Assembly: GCA_964415045.1 (NCBI GenBank)
Contig: CAYPZL010000042.1
Span: 1-33,908 of the forward strand
From: CAYPZL01 sp964415045
Lineage (GTDB): Bacteria; Planctomycetota; Phycisphaerae; Sedimentisphaerales; Anaerobacaceae
Reading direction: 5' to 3'
Length of the DNA stretch: 33,908 nt
A model generated the notes under the pieces. The model was not told where the DNA came from, ran no database searches, and was given only the letters and a program-made list of their open reading frames with translations. The position numbers were made by a program, and so were the translations under genes. How positions within the stretch are numbered: the first letter of the stretch is position 1; each line of letters opens with the position of its first letter. Shown one piece after another: positions 23,218-31,239 of the stretch.

Positions 23218-23607
23218 ATGGCAAACAAGGTGCTGATGATCGATGACGACCCGGAATTCGTCGATGCAATTACCAATCTGCTCGATGCCAAGGGCTACGA
23301 GGTGCATACCGCCTCGAACGGGAAGGATGGAGTGGCCAAAGCCAAGGCGGAGAACCCGGATATCATCCTTTTGGACGTGATGATGACGACCAAGCATGAG
23401 GGCTTCGACACGGCCCGCGAGATGCACGAGGACGAGAACATCAAAGACACTCCCATCATCATCATGACGGGCATTCGCCGGGAGATGAACCTGCCGTTCG
23501 GCTTCGAGCCGGATGAGACGTGGCTGCCGGTCAAGCAGGTGCTCGAGAAGCCCGTTAAACCGGAGGTCCTGCTGAAAGCCGTTTCAGAACATATCAGAAA
23601 GGCGTAG
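23218..23607 (+). CDS. Stand-alone response regulator receiver protein (CheY-like)
   Basis: A 129-aa single receiver domain without an output domain. Acidic pocket D9/D10, phosphoacceptor D53 in LLDVMMTTKHEGFD, T84 in IIMTG and K111 in LEKPVKP are all present. The stretch after T84 (GIRREMNLPFGFEPDETWLP) is longer than in CheY and resembles receivers found near [FeFe] hydrogenase and NuoF genes. AAGGAG lies about 10 nt before the ATG, and the gene follows hydE by 26 bp. It is the last gene of the operon. It is the likely phosphorylation partner of the Cache kinase at 14168, but its downstream target is unknown. Confidence 0.9.
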   Translation: MANKVLMIDDDPEFVDAITNLLDAKGYEVHTASNGKDGVAKAKAENPDIILLDVMMTTKHEGFDTAREMHEDENIKDTPIIIMTGIRREMNLPFGFEPDETWLPVKQVLEKPVKPEVLLKAVSEHIRKA

Positions 23608-23937
23608 ACGCGACCGCCCCTGACGGGCGTCGCCGCGCGGGTGCCCCCGCATGGTCCCCGCATGCCGGTGCTTAGCGTTCCGGTATACCGATCGCAGGAA
23701 AGAACCTACGTGGATCGCGAGGTATGCTCCACCGAAGGTGCAAAGTGCGTCTTTTAGTAAATCTGCCATTGGCTAATCCCGTAAGGCACTGCTACCGTTC
23801 GTTCTTTTCTGAAGCCATGCAGGCCGCCAGGGCACAGTTCAAGGCCCGTCCGGCGGCTGTGACGGAGAATCATGCCCGAAGTCACGAGCACGATCTGGTA
23901 ATTATGCGAAGCAAAGGTTATCGTTGCGCTAAAGGTG

Positions 23938-23955
23938 TGTTAGAATTCTGTTAGA
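23938..23955 (+). promoter_or_regulatory. Pho-box-like direct repeat upstream of phoB
   Basis: Two identical heptamers TGTTAGA (23938-23944 and 23949-23955) are separated by 4 bp, the 11-bp period of PhoB/PhoP boxes. On minus it reads CTAACA-N5-CTAACA, close to the Bacillus PhoP consensus TTAACA-N5-TTAACA. Weaker copies with the same phasing appear at 23927 (CGCTAAA) and 23916 (GGTTATC). The site is 50 bp before the phoB ATG. Confidence 0.5.
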
Positions 23956-23961
23956 TTCATA

Positions 23962-23983
23962 GCCCGTGCCTGCAATCACGGGC
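23962..23983 (+). other. Hairpin in phoB leader
   Basis: A perfect 7-bp inverted repeat GCCCGTG/CACGGGC with an 8-nt loop ends 10 nt before the phoB ribosome site (GGGAG at 23994-23998). Its role is unknown; it could modulate initiation or mRNA stability. Confidence 0.35.
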
Positions 23984-24004
23984 CGAGTCGCCCGGGAGAC
24001 GGCG

Positions 24005-24688
24005 ATGCCAAAGCCGACCATATTGGTAGTCGATGATGAAGAGGACATCCGTGAGTTGATCTCACTGAACCTCAAGAGGGAAGGCTTTGAGATCAGCGCG
24101 GTGGAGACGGGCGAGGAGGCCCTGGCGCAGGCACGCCGGGGCACAGCGACCCTGATCATCCTCGATCTGATGTTGCCGGGGATCGACGGCCTGGAGGTCT
24201 GCAAGAGGCTCAAAGCCGATCCCCAAACGCGACCGATTCCGGTGGTCATGTTGACGGCCAGGGGAGAAGAGGCCGATATCGTCACCGGCCTGGAGCTGGG
24301 CGCCGACGATTACATCACCAAGCCGTTCAGCGGGAAAGTGCTGGTGGCCCGCGTACGCAGAATTCTGCGGCGAAAGAGCGAAAGCGCCGGCGAAAAAGGC
24401 GTCGTGAAGGTTCACGAGCTAACCATTGACCCGGCGCGACACGAGGTTCTCGTCCAGGCCCGGCCCGTGGAACTGACCTTAACCGAGTTTAACATCCTGC
24501 ACACACTGGCCCGCAGGCCGGGCAGAGTCTTCACGCGGTACCAGATCGTCGACGCCATCCACGGTGATGACTACCTCGTAACCGACCGGGCCGTGGACGT
24601 GCAGATCGTATCGATCCGGAAAAAACTGGGATCCTGTGCAAAATATATCGAGACCGTTCGAGGCGTCGGATATCGCTTCCTGGATTGA
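24005..24688 (+). CDS. phoB: OmpR/PhoB-family response regulator
   Basis: A 227-aa two-component regulator predicted to control phosphate-starvation genes. The receiver domain (3-118) has D10/D11, phosphoacceptor D54 in LDLMLPGIDG, T84 and K106. The winged-helix domain (130-226) contains ELTLTEFNILHTLARRPGRV and the C-terminal VRGVGYRF hairpin. The ATG at 24005 has GGGAG 6 nt upstream and starts at the normal family N-terminus; an upstream in-frame GTG at 23966 is less likely. It heads a cluster of Na/Pi transporters, phoU and phoR, and that context supports the PhoB name over a general OmpR-type label. Confidence 0.9.
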   Translation: MPKPTILVVDDEEDIRELISLNLKREGFEISAVETGEEALAQARRGTATLIILDLMLPGIDGLEVCKRLKADPQTRPIPVVMLTARGEEADIVTGLELGADDYITKPFSGKVLVARVRRILRRKSESAGEKGVVKVHELTIDPARHEVLVQARPVELTLTEFNILHTLARRPGRVFTRYQIVDAIHGDDYLVTDRAVDVQIVSIRKKLGSCAKYIETVRGVGYRFLD

Positions 24689-24733
24689 GCACCGGCCCGT
24701 GGCCCCCTTTTCGGCGACGTGACGGATAGCCGC

Positions 24734-24762
24734 TTGACCGATTAACACAGAATTAGTAAAAC
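24734..24762 (+). promoter_or_regulatory. Putative promoter of the first Na/Pi cotransporter gene with overlapping Pho-box-like repeat
   Basis: TTGACC (24734-24739), a 17-bp spacer and TAAAAC (24757-24762). Within it lies TTAACA-CAGAA-TTAGTA (24742-24758), two hexamers with the 11-bp PhoP/PhoB period. It is similar to the minus-strand reading of the repeat upstream of phoB. Overlap of repeat and promoter leaves open whether PhoB activates or represses here. Confidence 0.4.
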
Positions 24763-24813
24763 GAGCGCCCCTGATATCTTGTTGGTGGCTGTGATGGTAC
24801 GTAGGGGATCGGT

Positions 24814-26550
24814 GTGATCAGAGAGATGATTTTCGGCCTCGTGGGAGGCATGGGCCTGTTCCTGTTCGCGATGGGGCTGCTCTCGGACGGCCTGAAGAAC
24901 ATGGCGGGCCGACGGCTCAAGGCTCTTCTGGAGTCCCTGACGCGGCATCGCCTGGTGGCTGTTCTCGTCGGCGCCCTGACGACCTGCCTGATTCAGTCCA
25001 GTTCGGCCACGACGGTCATGACGGTGGGGCTGGTAAACGCGGCGCTTCTGACCCTGAAACAGGCCCTGTGTGTGGTCCTGGGAGCAAACATCGGGACCAC
25101 CATCACCTCGCTGCTGGTCTCTACGCTGGGTTTTGTGGGTCTGAAGATAACCATGTACGCCCTCCCGGCGATCGGGCTGGGCTTTCTGTTCAAGATCGGG
25201 ACGCGAAAACCGCATCTCCGAAGCGCCGGACAGGTCGTGCTGGCCCTGGGCCTGCTGTTTTTGGGGCTGGACTTCATGAAGGAAGCGTTCGCTCCCCTGA
25301 GCGATTCGGCCCGGGCACAGGAATTCCTCATCTCGGTAGGCCACAACCCGCTTCTGGCCATCCTGGCCGGCACGGTGATAACCATGCTGCTGCAAAGCAG
25401 TTCCGCGTCGATCGCCATGATTCAAATCCTCGCGTTCCAGGGCGCCTTCGGTTCCGACTGGGACGTTGTCTTGCGAGTGACGATCCCGTTTATCCTGGGC
25501 GACAACATCGGCACGACCATCACCGCGCAGTTGGCTGCTCTGCCCATGTCGCGAAACGCCAAACGCGTGGCCATAGGGCACACGGTCTTCAACGCGACCG
25601 GAGCGATTTATATGCTGCCCCTAGTCTGGCTGGGGTACTTTCCGCAGATCGTGGAGGCCGTGACACCGGTGACATTGTCCAAAGGCACGATTATGCTGCA
25701 CCTCTTCGTCGCCCACTGCACCTTCAATGCGTTCAATACGGTCATTTTTCTGCCGCTGATCAACGTGCTCGAGACCATCGTATTGAAGGTTCTGCCCCTG
25801 CGACAGAGTGAGCTGGCGCAGAAACCCGTCGTTCTGGAGCGTCACCTGTTTCACACGCCGGTTCTGGCCCTGGAACAGGCCCGGCGCGAGATCGTTCGTA
25901 TGGCCGATGGGGCCCAGGAAGCCGTCCAGCTTGCTGTCGAGGTCATCGTCGAGGGAAACGGCCGTAAGCTCGAAACCGTCATGGCCCATGAAGACATGAT
26001 CGACGAGTTCCAGCTCGCCATCACCTCCTACCTCGTGGATCTGTCCCAGGAACAACTGTCCGACGAGGTCTCCCACGGACTGCCCGTCCTGCTGCACACG
26101 GTCAACGATCTGGAGCGAATCGGCGATCATGCCGTCAATATCGTCGAGGTCGCGCAGCGAAAGATGGAGCAGGGCATTGTCTTTAGCAACCCGGCCCTCG
26201 GGGAGGCCGCCCGACTCAAGAGGGAGGTCAATCTGATGTTCGAGCGGGTCAGGGCGTCCCTGGAAAAGAACGACACCGACGCGGCCAGGCTGGCGCTTGT
26301 GAACGAGGACAACCTCAACCAGATGCAGTTCGAGTTCCGACGCAGCCATGTGAAACGAATGAGCGCCGGACAGTGCTCGGCGGAAGCCGGTCTGGTCTTT
26401 TGCGATCTCGTGGACAACGTGGAGAAGATCGGCGACCACCTGACCAACATCGCCCAGGCGGTCATCGGCGGCCTGCAATGGGCGGGCGTCGAGCCCAAAG
26501 CCGTTGCGGCATCAAGGGGTGATCTGGATGAATCGAATTCGCAGACATAG
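24814..26550 (+). CDS. Na+/phosphate cotransporter fused to PhoU-like domain
   Basis: A 578-aa NptA/PNaS-family transporter predicted to take up phosphate with Na+. The membrane part (1-330) has the two inverted QSSS repeats: Q61 QSSSATT followed by LGANIGTT, and Q194 QSSSAS followed by LGDNIGTT. Residues 345-560 are a cytoplasmic PhoU-like helical domain with two metal-binding signatures, LERIGDHAVNI and VEKIGDHLTNIA. The GTG at 24814 is preceded by AGGGGA (5-nt spacing); an ATG at 24826 is less well placed. The gene follows phoB by 125 bp with its own promoter candidate and precedes a second, unfused transporter. Confidence 0.92.
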   Translation: MIREMIFGLVGGMGLFLFAMGLLSDGLKNMAGRRLKALLESLTRHRLVAVLVGALTTCLIQSSSATTVMTVGLVNAALLTLKQALCVVLGANIGTTITSLLVSTLGFVGLKITMYALPAIGLGFLFKIGTRKPHLRSAGQVVLALGLLFLGLDFMKEAFAPLSDSARAQEFLISVGHNPLLAILAGTVITMLLQSSSASIAMIQILAFQGAFGSDWDVVLRVTIPFILGDNIGTTITAQLAALPMSRNAKRVAIGHTVFNATGAIYMLPLVWLGYFPQIVEAVTPVTLSKGTIMLHLFVAHCTFNAFNTVIFLPLINVLETIVLKVLPLRQSELAQKPVVLERHLFHTPVLALEQARREIVRMADGAQEAVQLAVEVIVEGNGRKLETVMAHEDMIDEFQLAITSYLVDLSQEQLSDEVSHGLPVLLHTVNDLERIGDHAVNIVEVAQRKMEQGIVFSNPALGEAARLKREVNLMFERVRASLEKNDTDAARLALVNEDNLNQMQFEFRRSHVKRMSAGQCSAEAGLVFCDLVDNVEKIGDHLTNIAQAVIGGLQWAGVEPKAVAASRGDLDESNSQT

Positions 26551-26580
26551 CGAACCAAGGCCGGATCGACAAGGTCTTGA

Positions 26581-27729
26581 ATGGAGTTTTTCAGCATGCA
26601 TCTGAAGACACAGAGGGCTGGTTTCCTGGCAAGAATCGTCTTCGTGCTGCTCCTGATTTACTGCTTTCTCGTAAGCATCGGCCTGATGGGAGCGGCCTTC
26701 AAGGGCTTTGGCAAGGGCTTCGCCGAGCAGTTGATTCAAACGACCTCCAACCCCTTTGTGGGCCTGTTCATCGGCATCCTGGCCACGAGCCTCGTCCAGA
26801 GCTCCTCGACGACGACGTCCATCGTCGTAGGCATGGTCGGCTCCGGCGTGCTGACCGTGAGCTGCGCCATCCCGATCATCATGGGAGCCAACATCGGCAC
26901 CACGGTAACCAATACGATGGTCTCCCTGGGCCACGTCAGCCGGCGGGAGGAGTTCCGCCGCGCCATCGCCGGCGCGACGGTCCACGATTTCTTCAACCTC
27001 ATCTGCGTGCTCATCATGTTCCCGCTGAACCTGGCCACGGGTTTCCTGGAGCATCTGGCCCATCTTATGGCGGATCTCTTTGCCAATGTGGGCGGCATCA
27101 AGTTCACCAGTCCCATCAAACTCGCTACCGCGCCGGCAGTTCATATCATCGAACGCATCCTCGAAACATGGCTGAAACTGCCGGGCCGCCTGGTATACAT
27201 TTCCATGCTGGTGATCTCCATCGTGATCCTGTTTTTCGCCCTGGTCTACTTAGTCAAAACGATGCGGTCGCTGATCATTGAGAAGGTCGAGTCGACTCTG
27301 GACGACGTGCTGGGCAAGAACGCCCTCCTGGCGATCTGCGCCGGCATGTTCCTGACCTTCATCATCCAGAGCAGCTCGATCACGACCTCGCTGATGGTGC
27401 CCATGATCGCCGCCGGCATCCTCAGCCTCGAAGCGGCGTTCCCCATCGTCATCGGCGCCAACATCGGGACCACGGGCACTTCGATCCTGGCCTCGTTCGC
27501 CACCGGCAATCCCTCGGCGATTGTTATTGCCTTCGCGCATTTTCTCTTCAACCTGATCGGAGCCGTGGTGATCTTTCCTATCAAGCCGTTTCGAACGATT
27601 CCGCTGAGCCTGGCCCGCGCTCTGGGGGATTTGGCCTATGAGAAGCGAAGATACGCCATTTTCTACGTACTGGGTGTCTTCTTCATCGTGCCCGGTCTGC
27701 TGATCCTGGTCTACAACCTCTTGACATAG
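26581..27729 (+). CDS. Na+/phosphate symporter, unfused
   Basis: A 382-aa membrane transporter of the same Na/Pi family, without the PhoU-like tail. An N-terminal helix (17-39) precedes QSSSTTTS (Q73) and MGANIGTTVTNT. The second repeat is QSSSITTS (Q263) and IGANIGTTGTS. Each repeat pair builds the substrate site in this family. It is about 200 residues shorter than its upstream neighbour; the separate PhoU gene 11 bp downstream probably supplies the missing regulatory part. AAGGT lies before ATG 26581. An internal ATG at 26596 with GGAG upstream is a possible alternative. Confidence 0.9.
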   Translation: MEFFSMHLKTQRAGFLARIVFVLLLIYCFLVSIGLMGAAFKGFGKGFAEQLIQTTSNPFVGLFIGILATSLVQSSSTTTSIVVGMVGSGVLTVSCAIPIIMGANIGTTVTNTMVSLGHVSRREEFRRAIAGATVHDFFNLICVLIMFPLNLATGFLEHLAHLMADLFANVGGIKFTSPIKLATAPAVHIIERILETWLKLPGRLVYISMLVISIVILFFALVYLVKTMRSLIIEKVESTLDDVLGKNALLAICAGMFLTFIIQSSSITTSLMVPMIAAGILSLEAAFPIVIGANIGTTGTSILASFATGNPSAIVIAFAHFLFNLIGAVVIFPIKPFRTIPLSLARALGDLAYEKRRYAIFYVLGVFFIVPGLLILVYNLLT

Positions 27730-27740
27730 GAGAGAGTATC

Positions 27741-28415
27741 ATGTTTCCCAATCTGTCCAGCTTCTGGAAGGGCAAGACCTTCTTGACCACGGTCCTGGAT
27801 GAGTTCAAAGACATGCTCGAACATACCGAGACGATGTACGCTCTGGTGCAAGCCAGCCTGCTGAAAGGTGAAAGCAAACCCGATCTCGAGGAGCGTCTAC
27901 GGGACATCGACAAATCCGTCAACGCCGCGGAGAAGGATATTCGCAAACGCATCATCGAGCATCTCTCGCTGCAACCGACCGTTGACGTCAACGCGTGCCT
28001 GCTGTTGATGAGCGTGGTCAAGGACGCCGAGCGTCTGGGCGACTACGCCAAGAACTTGTACGAGGTCACCGAGCTGCTGGACAAACCCATCGATGCACAG
28101 GTCTTCAGCCGATATTTCAACGGGATGGACGAGGAGATCGCCGCACTGTTCAAGCTAACCAAGGAGGCCTTTGGCGAATCCGACGAAGAGAAAGCCCAGA
28201 TGGCCTGGGGCTACGAAAACAAAATCGCCAAGTGGTGTGACAACGTGGTGACCGAGCTGGCCCGCAGCGACCTGTCGGTGAACGAGGCGGTGTGTTTCAC
28301 CCTGGTCGCGCGCTACTTCAAGCGCGTCGTGGCCCACCTGGTCAATATCGCCACGTCCGTGGTCCTCCCCCTGAGCGACCTTGACTATTTCGATGAAAAA
28401 CGGACAATGAAATGA
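27741..28415 (+). CDS. phoU: PhoU-domain phosphate regulatory protein
   Basis: A 224-aa all-helical cytoplasmic protein of the PhoU/DUF47 type. The first metal-binding-like repeat is VKDAERLGDYAKNL (near residue 98), and the second is degenerate, FKRVVAHLVNIATSVV (near 193). PhoU proteins dampen phosphate uptake and PhoR signalling. It follows the unfused Na/Pi symporter by 11 bp, with AGGAGAG 6 nt before the ATG. It therefore probably acts on that transporter, replacing the fused domain seen in the first one, and may also link to the PhoR-like kinase downstream. Confidence 0.85.
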   Translation: MFPNLSSFWKGKTFLTTVLDEFKDMLEHTETMYALVQASLLKGESKPDLEERLRDIDKSVNAAEKDIRKRIIEHLSLQPTVDVNACLLLMSVVKDAERLGDYAKNLYEVTELLDKPIDAQVFSRYFNGMDEEIAALFKLTKEAFGESDEEKAQMAWGYENKIAKWCDNVVTELARSDLSVNEAVCFTLVARYFKRVVAHLVNIATSVVLPLSDLDYFDEKRTMK

Positions 28416-28509
28416 GCGTGCGCTGTTTCGCGTCTGCGAAAACGACGTTCGGCCACGAGAATTGTGTCCGCCGTTTGACTGTGACCACTGGCAGGGCCCG
28501 GAATCGTCT

Positions 28510-30288
28510 ATGTTTAAAAAACGATTAGTCTGGCAACTATTCCCGTCGTTTCTGGCCGTCACACTGATCGCGCTGGTGGCGGCGACGGCTTATTTCTCCT
28601 ACACGTTTCGCAAGTTCCACCTCGATCGGACGCGCGAGGAACTGCGCACGCTGGCCAACGTGGGGGTGCATCACGTCGCCCAGACGCTGGCGACTGCGGG
28701 CACGGAGGACGTAGACGCCATCTGCAAGGAGTTCGGCCGGTCGAGTCAGCACCAGGTGCGGTTCACCGTCACAACACCGTTGGGCACGGTCCTGGGGGAC
28801 TCCGATGAAGATCCGGCGGAGATGGAAGATCATTCGGACCGCGAGGAGATCATCGAGGCGCTGCGTGACGGATTCGGAGATTCGATCCGGTTGAGCCCCA
28901 CGCTCGGCATAAACATGATGTACGTGGCGATCCCGCTTCGACGGGACGGCGAGCCCGTAGCCGTGATGCGTACGGCCATCGCCCTGACCGCCATCGACCA
29001 GACATTGAACCGCATTTACATCAGCGTCGTGTGGGCGGGCGTTGTCATCGCCCTCTGGGCCGCATTCCTGAGCCTGCTGGCCTCGCGCAGCATCAGCCAG
29101 CCCATCGTTCGCATGCGACGCATTGCGCGGCTCTTCGCCCAGGGGCAGCTCAACATCCGCGTCCCGGCCGCCGGATCGGCCGAATTGAGCGACCTGGCCG
29201 GCGCCCTCAACGAAATGGCCACCCAGCTCCAGGACCGGATTGTGACCATTACGCGGCAGCGCAACGAGCTGGAGGCGATTCTGGGCAGCCTGGCTGAGGG
29301 CGTTTTCGCCGTGGACTCGGACGGCCGGATCGTCAGCGTCAACCAGGCCGCCGCAACCCTGCTGAACATCGACCGCACACACGCCCAGGGACGCTGTATT
29401 GAAGAGGTCATCCGCAACGTCGCCCTGCAGCAATTCGTGCGCGACACGCTCCAGACCGACCGGCCCACCGAAACCGATGTCTCTTTCCCCGAAGAAGGAG
29501 GCCGATTCTTCCACGTGCACGGCGCCCGCCTGGCCGGCACGGGAGGACATCGCAGCGGCGCGGTGGTGGTCCTGAGCGACATGACCCGCATCCATCGGCT
29601 CGAAAACCTGCGTCGCGACTTCGTCGCCAACGTCTCCCACGAGCTCAAGACGCCCGTCACATCGATTCAGGGCTTCGTGGAAGCCCTGCAGGAAGGTGGT
29701 CTGGGGGACGCCGCCCAGGCCGAGCGCTATCTGAAGATCATCGCCAAACACGCCCAGCGGCTCAACGCCATCATCGACGATCTGCTCAGCCTCTCGCGTC
29801 TGGAAGAGATCGGGGAAAGACGCGCGATCCTCTTTGAGAAAATGGCCGTCAAGCCGGTTCTGGAAACCGCCGTACAGCTTTCCGCCATCAAGGCCGAACA
29901 GAAAAGAATGACAATCAAGCTCTCCTGCGATGAGGACGTCGCAGCGAAAATCAACGCCCCCCTGCTGGAACAGGCTCTGGTCAATCTCGTGGACAACGCC
30001 GTCAAGTACAGTGATGAAGGCTCCACGGTTGAGATCGCGGTCGCCCGGGACGAAAAGGAAATCGCAATCGCGGTCAAGGACGCAGGGTCCGGCATTCCCC
30101 AGGAACACCTCGGCCGGATTTTCGAGCGGTTCTACGTCGTCGACAAGAGCCGCAGTCGCAAGCTCGGCGGTACCGGTCTGGGCCTGGCCATCGTCAAGCA
30201 CATCGCCCAGGTCCACGGCGGACACGTCACCGTCGAGAGCACCCCCGGACAGGGCAGTACCTTCACCATACATCTGCCCGTGGGATAA
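28510..30288 (+). CDS. phoR: PhoR-like sensor histidine kinase
   Basis: A 592-aa membrane sensor kinase, predicted to phosphorylate the PhoB-like regulator. The first transmembrane helix is at 10-30, followed by an extracytoplasmic region of about 135 residues and a second helix (169-191). HAMP (190-245) and a PAS domain (about 255-355, GVFAVDSDGRIVSVNQAA) come next. HisKA has H377 in NVSHELKTPVTSIQGF. The ATPase domain has LVNLVDNAVKYS, VKDAGSGIPQEHL and GGTGLGLAIVKH. A longer in-frame start at 28462 (TTG) was rejected because ATG 28510 begins at the usual positively charged N-terminus. The large periplasmic domain is more like PhoR of Gram-positive bacteria than E. coli PhoR. It lies 94 bp after phoU. 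Confidence 0.9.
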   Translation: MFKKRLVWQLFPSFLAVTLIALVAATAYFSYTFRKFHLDRTREELRTLANVGVHHVAQTLATAGTEDVDAICKEFGRSSQHQVRFTVTTPLGTVLGDSDEDPAEMEDHSDREEIIEALRDGFGDSIRLSPTLGINMMYVAIPLRRDGEPVAVMRTAIALTAIDQTLNRIYISVVWAGVVIALWAAFLSLLASRSISQPIVRMRRIARLFAQGQLNIRVPAAGSAELSDLAGALNEMATQLQDRIVTITRQRNELEAILGSLAEGVFAVDSDGRIVSVNQAAATLLNIDRTHAQGRCIEEVIRNVALQQFVRDTLQTDRPTETDVSFPEEGGRFFHVHGARLAGTGGHRSGAVVVLSDMTRIHRLENLRRDFVANVSHELKTPVTSIQGFVEALQEGGLGDAAQAERYLKIIAKHAQRLNAIIDDLLSLSRLEEIGERRAILFEKMAVKPVLETAVQLSAIKAEQKRMTIKLSCDEDVAAKINAPLLEQALVNLVDNAVKYSDEGSTVEIAVARDEKEIAIAVKDAGSGIPQEHLGRIFERFYVVDKSRSRKLGGTGLGLAIVKHIAQVHGGHVTVESTPGQGSTFTIHLPVG

Positions 30289-30298
30289 TCGCAGACCG

Positions 30299-30317
30299 GC
30301 AAGGCAACCTGCCTTGC
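30299..30317 (+). terminator. Hairpin after phoR
   Basis: A perfect 8-bp stem GCAAGGCA/TGCCTTGC with a 3-nt loop starts 11 nt after the phoR stop codon. No T run follows, so it may be a Rho-independent terminator of low efficiency or an RNA-stabilising end for the phosphate cluster transcript. Confidence 0.4.
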
Positions 30318-30353
30318 GACAATCGAGCGCGCCGATTCAGGAGGTCGCATCGG

Positions 30354-30905
30354 ATGAAGAAGGAAGTCCCGCTGCATCAGGCCAAGTGGCTGATCGAGCC
30401 CGGCTGCGTCGTGCTCGTCACGGGCGGCACGATGGCCAAGGCCAACGTCATGACCTTTAGCTGGCAGACCCCGGTCCACACGGCCGATCCGTGCCGGGTT
30501 CTGCTCGTGATCAACCAGGTCCGCTACACGTACGAGTTCATCAGGCAAAACGGCGAGCTGGTCATCAACGTTCCCGGCGCGAACCTGCTGGAGGCGACCC
30601 ACCGCGTCGGCCGCCTCTCCGGCAGAGGCATCGACAAGTTCGCCGACAGCGGCCTGACGCCCGTTCCGGCCCGCGTCGTCGGGCCGCCCCTGATCGAGCA
30701 GTGCGCCGGCCACTTGGAGTGCCGCGTGGTCCAGACGTTCGCGATAGACACGCACGACCTGCTGATCTGCGACGTGGTGCACGCCTCGGCCGAGCAGGAC
30801 CTTTTCGACGGCGCCTGGATTCCGGAAAAGTTCCACACGCTGCACTATCTTAACGGCAACCAGTACGGCCTGCTCCAGCAACGCGTCGAAGCCCCGGAAC
30901 CGTGA
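30354..30905 (+). CDS. Flavin reductase-like (FMN-binding split barrel) protein
   Basis: A 183-aa cytoplasmic flavoprotein of the flavin reductase/flavoredoxin family. The N-terminal strand pair (GCVVLVTGG, then ANVMTFSWQTPV) and the HTADPCRVLLVIN segment form the split-barrel FMN site. ELVINVPGANLLEATHRVG and HDLLICDVVHA are standard for the family. Length is typical. Members reduce flavins or act as electron carriers in anaerobes; which applies here is unknown. AGGAGGT lies 8 nt before the ATG. It is separated from phoR by a hairpin, so it is probably its own transcription unit. Confidence 0.88.
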   Translation: MKKEVPLHQAKWLIEPGCVVLVTGGTMAKANVMTFSWQTPVHTADPCRVLLVINQVRYTYEFIRQNGELVINVPGANLLEATHRVGRLSGRGIDKFADSGLTPVPARVVGPPLIEQCAGHLECRVVQTFAIDTHDLLICDVVHASAEQDLFDGAWIPEKFHTLHYLNGNQYGLLQQRVEAPEP

Positions 30906-31239
30906 TCGCCCCTGTGTGTGAAAACGCCCCGGCGATTGGAGATTACGGCGGAGAGGGCCGACTGTCTCATCCCCGGGAACGCAGAGATCCAGGAAACAAC
31001 CGAAGCATCCTCGATTCCCGCCCCCGATCAGGTCGAGGGCAGGCTCTGCGCGGGAATGACAAGGAGCCTTGCCATTGAGGGCGGGCAAGAAACTCGAGGC
31101 GCGATGGCCTGAAATCTGCACAGACAGCCACCGCCAGGCCGTACAGTTGTCTCTGGAACACACGGGTCGATGTCGCTACAATAGGGACATGACGAATTGG
31201 CCCGTGCGTATGCACTCGAACTGGAAAGAGAGGCAGGTC
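30906..31239. other. Intergenic region with REP-like sequence
   Basis: 334 bp with no gene. It contains the palindromic repeat-like element at 31014-31057 and a TACAAT -10-like hexamer at 31177-31182. That hexamer may belong to a promoter of the following Tat-exported protein, but its -35 partner is poor. Confidence 0.4.
31014..31057. repeat. Candidate REP-like palindromic element
   Basis: ATTCCCGC (31014-31021) and GCGGGAAT (31050-31057) form an 8-bp inverted repeat around a GC-rich middle. The outer sequence, read on minus as GTCATTCCCGCGCAGA, resembles dispersed intergenic palindromes known from many bacterial genomes. Only one copy is in the window, so repetition is not shown. Confidence 0.35.

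Larger units (their letters stand above)
23608..24004. other. Intergenic region upstream of phoB
   Basis: 397 bp with no credible gene. A short GC hairpin (CGCCC 23615-23619, GGGCG 23625-23629) follows the hydrogenase operon and may weakly terminate it, without a T run. The region from 23920 on holds the Pho-box-like repeats and a leader hairpin for phoB. Confidence 0.45.

Noticed and set aside
23724..23954. 76-codon plus-strand frame in the gap before phoB
   Set aside because: No ribosome site or recognisable motif, and it runs into the Pho-box-like repeats.
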